DNA from: Viola odorata
Taxonomy: Eukaryota; Streptophyta; Magnoliopsida; Malpighiales; Violaceae
Assembly: GCA_963691705.1 (NCBI GenBank)
Contig: OY829539.1
Coordinates: forward strand, 53,914,327 to 53,978,326
DNA: 64,000 bases
Direction of reading: 5' to 3'
In this document: piece by piece, positions 57,772 through 64,000 of the stretch
Position numbering within the stretch: the first letter of the stretch is position 1
Layout of the letters: the number at the start of each line of letters is the position of its first letter
Translations under genes and position numbers: made by a program
The notes under the pieces: generated by a model
Seen by the model: only the letters and a program-made list of their open reading frames with translations
Told to the model about the DNA's origin: nothing
Database searches by the model: none

Positions 57772-58485
57772 AATGAAGAAGCAACGTCAAGGTCTAGACG
57801 ATAAATCAAGGCCAAGTGTGGGGAAAGCCCACGGATTTCTAACCTTCTTTCTCCCTCTCCTTTTAATTTTTAAGTTTTTTTTTCAATTCCGAGTCAAACT
57901 TAGTCTTCTCTTTTCTATGCATACTTCTTATCTTCCCTATGTAGTTTTAATTAGTTTTGTCTCCTTACATCCCCATTTAATTCCTATGTCCCCTTTTTTT
58001 TCTTTCTTTTTAAATTATTTTCAAATTGAGTCAACTTAGCTTTTTCCTTTTCTTTATTAGCACTTTTTATGTTACCTAGGTAGTTTTTATTAGCTTTATC
58101 TCCTTTCCCTTTCATTTAATTCTCTTGTCTCCTTCTTTTTAAACCCCCATTTAATTCCCTTTGTCTCTATCCCCTTTCCCTATTTTCAAAATTCAAAAGT
58201 TGATCACCTTTTTCTTTCCTTTCCGCAGGTGCAGGCGCATGCTGTCTTGGGAACTTCTCGGCCTCTCCTGGCGCGCCACGTGGAGGACAAAGACCGAGGA
58301 GATCAAATCTCCTCTTTCTCTCCACTTTTCTGAATCCCCACTATTCCCACTACCCCACGCCACCTCCTCACTCCTTCGTTCGTTCACTAACCAACGCACC
58401 CTTCTCTCCTTTCAACTCCCATCAATCAAAACAACATTTTCCATTTTCTTAAAAACAAAAAAATTCCCATCTTTTCTTTTCTCCC
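57772..58485 (+). other. Element A spacer between pol and ORF3
   Basis: About 714 bp, homologous to B's spacer (26725-27390). AGTGTGGGG is kept near 57815. Pyrimidine-rich throughout, with a Pro-rich + frame that is not a gene. No promoter element is certain. Confidence 0.6.
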
Positions 58486-58704
58486 ATGGCAAGAACAAAC
58501 CTAAACCTAAACAAACCCACTACATCTCACTCATCCACTCCTCCCTCCACAACTTCACAGCCGCCAAAACACCAACCAACCGCCGACCAGCCACCATCAC
58601 GTTTTCAACCCATCTTCTTCCCATCTCCTCCGACCTCTACGTCCTAAGAGTCTTTCCGATCAGACTCCGTCGAATCGGAAGAGATCCAAAGCCGCGCTAA
58701 CTCC
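58486..58704 (+). pseudogene. Element A ORF3 start, cut by the Sirevirus
   Basis: MARTNLNLNKPTTSHSS matches the start of B's ORF3 (12754). A TAA follows after about 53 codons, then the Sirevirus insertion at 58705 removes the rest from view. The flank ACTCC (58700-58704) is the presumed TSD; its partner is outside the window. Confidence 0.75.
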
Positions 58705-60063
58705 TGATAAATCAATATATGGACTAGAGGGGGGGGGGTGAATAGTCCCTTTTAAATCCTTGTCAAACTTTCTGCACACAAGGGAAGGAAGGAAAGCACA
58801 ACACAAGATGTATAGTGGTTCCAATTCACAACTGAATTGTACTCCACTACCTAAGAGTCCTCCTCTTAGGATTTCTGAATGCAATCCTTGCTATTCACTA
58901 GAGCTTTTACGGGTTCAGCTCAACAACCTTACAATTTGGTTTTCCGGGGCTCACCAACAACCTTACAATAGTTTTTCAAGGTACAACTATAACCTATCAA
59001 TAGTTTTCCAAGGTTAAACTATAACCTATGGTTTTTCAAGGGCTCAACCACAACCTAAGTTCTCTTTCAATGGGATGAGAACACTACCCTTAACCCAAAA
59101 GTGTTAGGTACACTTTTCAAACCTTAACAATGGAATTGTATCAAAATGCAACAAACAAATTGGTGTACAAAATATATGAATATATGATTCCAAGCCAACA
59201 CCAATAAATATTCAAAGTTACCTCAAGAAGAACCCAGAAGACAAGCTTGACAAGATGAAGCAAGATGGATAAAATCGTTTTTAGAACACTTGCTTTGTGA
59301 AAATCTGATTTGAGTGAGCTTGTAAAATGTAAAAATGTGTTTGAAGGTTTCTTAAGTTTTTCTCTTGTTCTCACTCTTGTTCTACTCATCTAGGATGAGT
59401 ATTTATAGTCTTTGATAGAGGAAGAATCGGACAAGAGGGTATGGACACAAATTGAGCCATTTTAAGTGGACAAAATAGCTGTTGGAACTTGTCTGCTTCT
59501 AACCGTGATCACGGTTAGGAACAACCGTGATTCACGGTTAGGACGAGCTCCTTCAGCTTTTGAAAAACTAGCCGTTGCATACTGACGTTATTCACGGTTA
59601 GGTCTTACCGTGATCACGGTTGCGTAACCGTGATCACGTTAACACCCTTAACGTGATTCACGCTACCTTCGGATGTAAAATGGTGTTTTGACACGAGACA
59701 AACGTGATCACGGTTAGAGAAAATCTCTCACCGTGATTCACGTTTAACCCTAAACGTGATTCACGTTCAAACATCTGATCCGAAATACTTAAAACGTTTT
59801 TCAAAACTTATTTTGACCCAAAACCTTTTGACACTAAATTCTTGAGGTACTAGAACATAAATCAAGTGTTAGAGTGAAATCATACTTACAAGAATAAGCT
59901 CAAAAACACTTGATCTTCACGCTTGCGATTTGATGAATTGTTGCTTTCTTAAAGTCTTGATCGCAAACTGAAAATACATTCTTACTTAAAATTGAATTAG
60001 TAGACTAATTAATTTGTGTGTTATACATCATCAAAATAGGTTCGAATACCCCTTGGGCTAACA
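58705..60063 (-). repeat. Sirevirus 3' LTR (1359 bp)
   Basis: On the - strand TGTTAGCCCAAGG...GATTTATCA. The right edge is fixed by the polypurine tract at 60064-60083, the left by the break in A's ORF3. It contains a G10 run near 58729 and a cluster of nine CGTGATCACG-type palindromes at 59499-59769. Confidence 0.88.
59499..59769. repeat. Cluster of CCGTGATCACGG palindromes in the Sirevirus LTR
   Basis: Nine copies of an ACCGTGAT(T)CACGGTT-type motif. CTAACCGTGATCACGGTTAG at 59499-59518 is a perfect 20-bp palindrome. Copies alternate between even (GATC) and odd (GATTC) centres. Palindrome clusters are reported in the cis-regulatory part of maize Sirevirus LTRs. Confidence 0.85.
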
Positions 60064-60747
60064 ATCTCCCCCTTTTTGATGATGACAACCACAAATTAAC
60101 CAAAACAAAATAAGCACAAATTTTAAGTAGAGATGTAAAAGAGGTGAGTTTGAGAAAGAACTCCCCCTAAATCTTTGTCTTGAAGGCTCCCCTTATTGAA
60201 ATGCATCAAGAGCATTTATGCTCCCCCTACATATAACGTTAGTTGTACAAGAAGCATGACAAAGAAAAAATAAAGCTTGCTTAAAGCTTCGATACCAATG
60301 TTGCTACCAATAGCCATAAACTGCACTACCCATAACACATTACTAAACTTCTCCCTTTACTTTATTCTCCCCATAGAGACTTTCCCCCTTTCTATATATA
60401 CTTCTCCCCCTTTGTCATCAACAAAAAGAGAAAAAAAAACAATCCAAATAGGAGAAATAAAGAGCAAGCACAAACAGATGGCACAATAGGTATAAGATAG
60501 AATTAGAGTGCCAACAAAAGTAAACCACACAACACACTCAATACATACACATTTAAACATCCCACTCTTTCATATCCCACACTTAATACCGTGCTCCCCC
60601 TAAATTCATTCCCCCTTTGTCAACAAAGGTAAAACAAATTCATAGGAAACAAGTAAGTAAGTACAAGCAATCAAGAGTAGTTCAAATAATAAACAAACAA
60701 GTAGACATTAAAGATGGAGTGTATAGGAATACCGAATGGAGATCTAT
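60064..60747 (-). other. Sirevirus 3' region with multiple polypurine-like tracts
   Basis: No gene. On the - strand purine tracts of the AAAGGGGGAG kind occur beside the LTR (60067-60080) and again near 60162, 60222, 60343, 60383, 60403, 60593 and 60608. Some carry the same GATGACAAAGGGGGAG context. Repeated polypurine tracts in this interval are a known Sirevirus trait. Confidence 0.8.
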
Positions 60748-63700
60748 TCAAAATGGATAACAAATGCCGATCTCATGTCTTAGCTCCACGAACCGATCTT
60801 TTGCTAGAGGTTTAGTAAAAATATCTGCAAGCTGATCATTAGTACCAACAAAGTGTAATGAAATATCCCCTTTTGCTAGATGATCACGGATAAAATGATG
60901 TCTCACATCTATATGCTTAGTCTGTGAATGACAAATAGGATTCTTGACCAATTTTAATGCGCTTGTACTATCACAATAAATAGGAATGTCACTAAACTTT
61001 AGATCAAAATCTTCTAAAGTTTGCTTCATCCATAAAACTTGTGCTACACAAGAACCACATGCAACATATTCAGCTTCCGTCGTGGAAGTAGCAACCGAGT
61101 TTTGGTTCTTACTTGACCAAGAAACCAAAGCTTGTCCTAAGAAATGACATGTGCCACTAGTGCTTTTCCTATCAATTCTACAACCTGCAAAATCAGAATC
61201 GGAATAGCCAACTAGAGCAATGCTACATCCTTTTGGATACCAAAGTCCTAATTTAGATGTGCCTTTCAAATATCTGAAAATTCTTTTCAATGCACCTAAA
61301 TGAGACTCTTTAGGACAAGATTGATAACGAGCAAATAGACAAACACTAAACATAATATCCGGTTTACTTCCTGTTAAATATAAAAGACTACCAATCATAC
61401 CTCGATAAAGAGTAATGTTTACATCTTTACCATTTTCATCTTTGTCTAGATTTGTGGTAGGACTTAGGGGAATTGGACTCTCCTTGATGTTGTCATATCC
61501 ATACTTGGTGAGGAGATCCTTGACGTACTTTGCTTGGTTGATAAAAATGCCTTCTTGAGATTGTCGGATTTGAAGTCCAAGGAAGAATGTCAATTCTCCC
61601 ATCATGCTCATCTCAAAATCGCTATGCATACATTTTTCAAAATCCTTGCACAAAGAAACATTAGTGGCACCAAAAATAATATCATCGACATAAATTTGCA
61701 CAATAATCATATGTTTTCCATCATGTTTAGTGAAGAGTGTAGAATCAATAGTTCCCATTTTAAAACCATTTTTCAATAAAAATTGACTTAAACGATCATA
61801 CCAAGCTCTAGGGGCTTGTTTAAGACCGTATAAAGCCTTTTCCAATTTAAACACATGGTTAGGAAATTTATGATCTTCAAAACCGGGAGGTTGCTTAACA
61901 TACACTTCTTCCATAATGAAACCATTTAAAAATGCACTTTTAACATCCATTTGAAATAGACTCATATTTTTAAAACATGCAAATGCTAACAACATGCGAA
62001 TGGCTTCAAGTCTAGCAACCGGGGCAAATGTTTCATCAAAATCAATACCTTCTTGTTGGTTATACCCTTGGGCTACCAATCTAGCTTTATTCCTAATAAC
62101 ATTTCCCGATTCATCAAGTTTGTTTCGAAAAACCCACTTGGTTCCAATGATAGTATGGTTGCTAGGCCTAGGAACTAATTTCCAAACACTATTACGCTCA
62201 AATTGATTAAGTTCCTCTTGCATGGCAATCATCCAACAATCATCATGCGAAGCCTCATCAAACTTTTTAGGCTCAAATTGAGACACAAAAGCTTGATGAT
62301 CACATATATTTCTAAAAGAAGAGCGAGTAGACATACCTCTACGATTTAGATTACCTATGATTTGCTCTTGTGGATGGGCATTCATCATTTTCCAAGGTCT
62401 AGAAGTTGAGGGGCCTTGATCACTTTGAATGACTTCATCATTTGCACTTCCAAGAACCTCTCCTCTAGTTTCTTTTTCCTCTTGAGTTTCTGGATTTTCT
62501 AGAGATGGAGTGTCATCCTTTGGATCATCAAGAATCGACATAGGAGGATGAACTTGAAGACTTCCAAAATCATCAACAACATCACTAACAGTCTTTTGCA
62601 CACTTTCAAAAGGATTAGATTCATCAAATGCAATATGCATGGATTCTTCTACAACTAGAGTTCTTTTATTATAAACTCTATAAGCTTTGCTAGAAGTAGA
62701 ATAACCTAAAAAGATACCTTCATCCGACTTTGCATCAAACTTTCCCAAATTGTCTTTGATGTTTAAGATAAAACATTTGCAACCAAAGACTCTAAGATGT
62801 GCAATGGTGGGTTTTCTATCATGCCATAATTCATAACACGTCTTGTTTAAAAGAGGACGAATTAAAACACGATTTAAAATGTAGCATGCGGTACTAACGG
62901 CTTCGGCCCAAAAATATTTTGGTAAAGAGTGTTCGTTTAAAAGTGTCCTAGCCGCTTCTTGCAAAGATCTATTTTTCCTCTCAACTACTCCATTTTGTTG
63001 AGGAGTGCGAGGACATGAAAAATTATGATCAATACCATTTTCATTGCAAAAATCTTGAAACATGCCATTTTCAAATTCACCACCATGATCACTTCTTATA
63101 TTGGAAATCTTGAAACCTTTTTCATTTTGAATTTTATAGCAAAGTCTTTTGAAGTTATCACATGCATCATGCTTATGAGTTAAAAACAAAACCCAAGTAA
63201 ATCTAGAATAATCATCCACAATAACAAAACAATACTTCTTACCACCCAAGCTAGCTGTCCTTATTGGTCCAAAAAGATCAAGGTGAAGAAGTTGAAGTGG
63301 TCTTGAAGTTGACACGGTCTTTATGGATTTGAATGAGCTCTTGATTTGCTTTCCATATTGACACGCATCGCACAATCCTTTCATCTTATACTTCAATTTT
63401 GGTAATCCTCGAACAAGCTCCTTCCTAGATAGCTTTGCAATATGGTCCATTCCTACATGCACAAGTCTCCTATGCCATATTGAAGAATTATCTACTAAAG
63501 CACTTAAACAAGTATGATCATTGGAAATGTCATTCAAATCAATCATGTAAATATTTCCAACTCTATTACCAATGAAAACAAGTGATTGTGTGTGTGTATT
63601 TCTAACCTCACAATGTGTAGAAGTAAAAACCACAAATAAATCTCTATCACATAATTGACTTATACTTAAGAGATTAAATTTCAGTTCTTGAACAAATAAC

Positions 63701-63888
63701 ACATTTTCAATAGAAGGAGAATGACCAACTTTACCGATGCCCAAAACCTTGCGTTTTTGGTTATCACCAAACGTCACTCCTCCTTTGTCTTTCTTCTCCA
63801 AATGGGTGAATTTTGACTTGTCACCCGTCATATGCCGTGAACACCCGCTATCCAAATACCATTTCGTTTCATTGGGTTTCCGGCATTC
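60748..63888 (-). CDS. pol: Sirevirus pol polyprotein (protease-integrase-RT-RNase H), intact frame
   Basis: One uninterrupted frame of about 1046 codons; the first Met is at 63855, and the frame is open back to a TAG at 63889-63891. In order: protease with [13 protein letters not shown]; integrase with the HHCC module ([12 protein letters not shown]...CDACQYGK) and DDE in [16 protein letters not shown] and [10 protein letters not shown] with [51 protein letters not shown] and the catalytic YVDDI (about 61679-61692); RNase H with [17 protein letters not shown] and STTEAEYVA. It ends [14 protein letters not shown] then stop. No catalytic residue is missing. Two stops upstream separate it from the gag-side sequence, so expression may need a bypass or the copy may be defective there. 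Confidence 0.93.
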   Translation of the reverse strand, partial: ECRKPNETKWYLDSGCSRHMTGDKSKFTHLEKKDKGGVTFGDNQKRKVLGIGKVGHSPSIENVLFVQELKFNLLSISQLCDRDLFVVFTSTHCEVRNTHTQSLVFIGNRVGNIYMIDLNDISNDHTCLSALVDNSSIWHRRLVHVGMDHIAKLSRKELVRGLPKLKYKMKGLCDACQYGKQIKSSFKSIKTVSTSRPLQLLHLDLFGPIRTASLGGKKYCFVIVDDYSRFTWVLFLTHKHDACDNFKRLCYKIQNEKGFKISNIRSDHGGEFENGMFQDFCNENGIDHNFSCPRTPQQNGVVERKNRSLQEAARTLLNEHSLPKYFWAEAVSTACYILNRVLIRPLLNKTCYELWHDRKPTIAHLRVFGCKCFILNIKDNLGKFDAKSDEGIFLGYSTSSKAYRVYNKRTLVVEESMHIAFDESNPFESVQKTVSDVVDDFGSLQVHPPMSILDDPKDDTPSLENPETQEEKETRGEVLGSANDEVIQSDQGPSTSRPWKMMNAHPQEQIIGNLNRRGMSTRSSFRNICDHQAFVSQFEPKKFDEASHDDCWMIAMQEELNQFERNSVWKLVPRPSNHTIIGTKWVFRNKLDESGNVIRNKARLVAQGYNQQEGIDFDETFAPVARLEAIRMLLAFACFKNMSLFQMDVKSAFLNGFIMEEVYVKQPPGFEDHKFPNHVFKLEKALYGLKQAPRAWYDRLSQFLLKNGFKMGTIDSTLFTKHDGKHMIIVQIYVDDIIFGATNVSLCKDFEKCMHSDFEMSMMGELTFFLGLQIRQSQEGIFINQAKYVKDLLTKYGYDNIKESPIPLSPTTNLDKDENGKDVNITLYRGMIGSLLYLTGSKPDIMFSVCLFARYQSCPKESHLGALKRIFRYLKGTSKLGLWYPKGCSIALVGYSDSDFAGCRIDRKSTSGTCHFLGQALVSWSSKNQNSVATSTTEAEYVACGSCVAQVLWMKQTLEDFDLKFSDIPIYCDSTSALKLVKNPICHSQTKHIDVRHHFIRDHLAKGDISLHFVGTNDQLADIFTKPLAKDRFVELRHEIGICYPF

Positions 63889-64000
63889 CTACAAGACAAA
63901 TCAGTTAGTCCTTGGAACCCAAAACTTTTTGGGTCCATATTCATTTTCAAATGTACCTTTAGGTACCCAAATATGTCTTGTGTTCACAAGCCCCTTTCTA
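63889..64000 (-). pseudogene. Sirevirus linker upstream of protease (window edge)
   Basis: On the - strand the frame reads through VNTRHIWVPKGTF and GPKKFWVPRTN, which fits the region between gag and protease of Sireviruses. TGA and TAG then interrupt it before WYLDSG. Only 112 bp are in view, so I cannot tell damage from the usual arrangement. Confidence 0.5.

Larger units (their letters stand above)
58705..64000 (-). mobile_element. Sirevirus-type Ty1/copia element (partial, 5' end outside window)
   Basis: On the - strand: end of gag/linker, protease, integrase, RT, RNase H, a 3' region with many polypurine-like tracts, the polypurine tract and the 3' LTR. The polypurine tract (CATCATCAAAAAGGGGGAGA) and protein motifs ([27 protein letters not shown]) are characteristic of Sireviruses. 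It is the youngest-looking coding element here, because its long pol frame is open. Confidence 0.9.

Noticed and set aside
58161..58700. 179-codon Pro/Ser-rich + frame
   Set aside because: It is in the spacer of element A in a different frame from ORF3's conserved start at 58486; pyrimidine-rich sequence explains it.

Overview
This is plant nuclear heterochromatin, probably from a eudicot. The 64 kb consist almost entirely of LTR retrotransposons inserted into one another. I found no host gene, rRNA, tRNA gene or CRISPR array. The plant assignment rests on the element families: Athila-type and Tat-type Ty3/gypsy, plus Ty1/copia including a Sirevirus. Naming families needs a database search I could not run. 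Boundaries below come from TG...CA termini, paired LTRs, primer binding sites (PBS) and target-site duplications (TSD) read directly.

Layout. (1) 1-3067: part of a coding-free element (E) made of minisatellite arrays, + sense. (2) 3068-3844: a copia RT fragment, - strand. (3) Element A, Athila-type, + strand: 5' LTR 3845-5525, gag to 7352, then pol from 53999 to 57771 and the start of ORF3. It is split by 46.6 kb of later insertions. (4) Element B, same family, - strand, 7353-53998, inserted in A. B is itself split by three insertions. D (12799-26719, TSD AAAAG) is a 13.9 kb non-coding element of the same family as E. A solo LTR (30268-32155, TSD TAAGC) carries a heat-shock-element array. C (32235-49720, TSD TTCAT) is a 17.5 kb Tat-type element. 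(5) C contains another solo LTR (41453-43125, TSD GATAC); D's right LTR contains a truncated copia (22961-25363). (6) 58705-64000: a Sirevirus on the - strand with one long intact pol frame, inserted in A's ORF3.

The most unusual content is in C. Between its pol and its 3' LTR lie about 8 kb holding four ORF units on the opposite strand to the element. Each has its own TATA-like box. The two large ones are diverged duplicates sharing a phase-1 intron at the same site, and they resemble the 'putative gypsy type transposon' proteins. Extra sense or antisense ORFs are known in Tat elements; a four-unit, intron-bearing cassette is less ordinary.

Other signals. A short motif around TTCGGGACCTTGAA is scattered through coding and non-coding parts of A and B. 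AGTGTGGGG motifs recur in B, several beside hairpins or a palindrome. A's 5' LTR and B's 3' LTR form inverted arms of about 1.7 kb. B's LTRs are less diverged than those of C nested inside it. Almost every coding region except the Sirevirus pol is broken, mostly by C-to-T type nonsense changes and homopolymer slips, as expected for methylated, silenced DNA.
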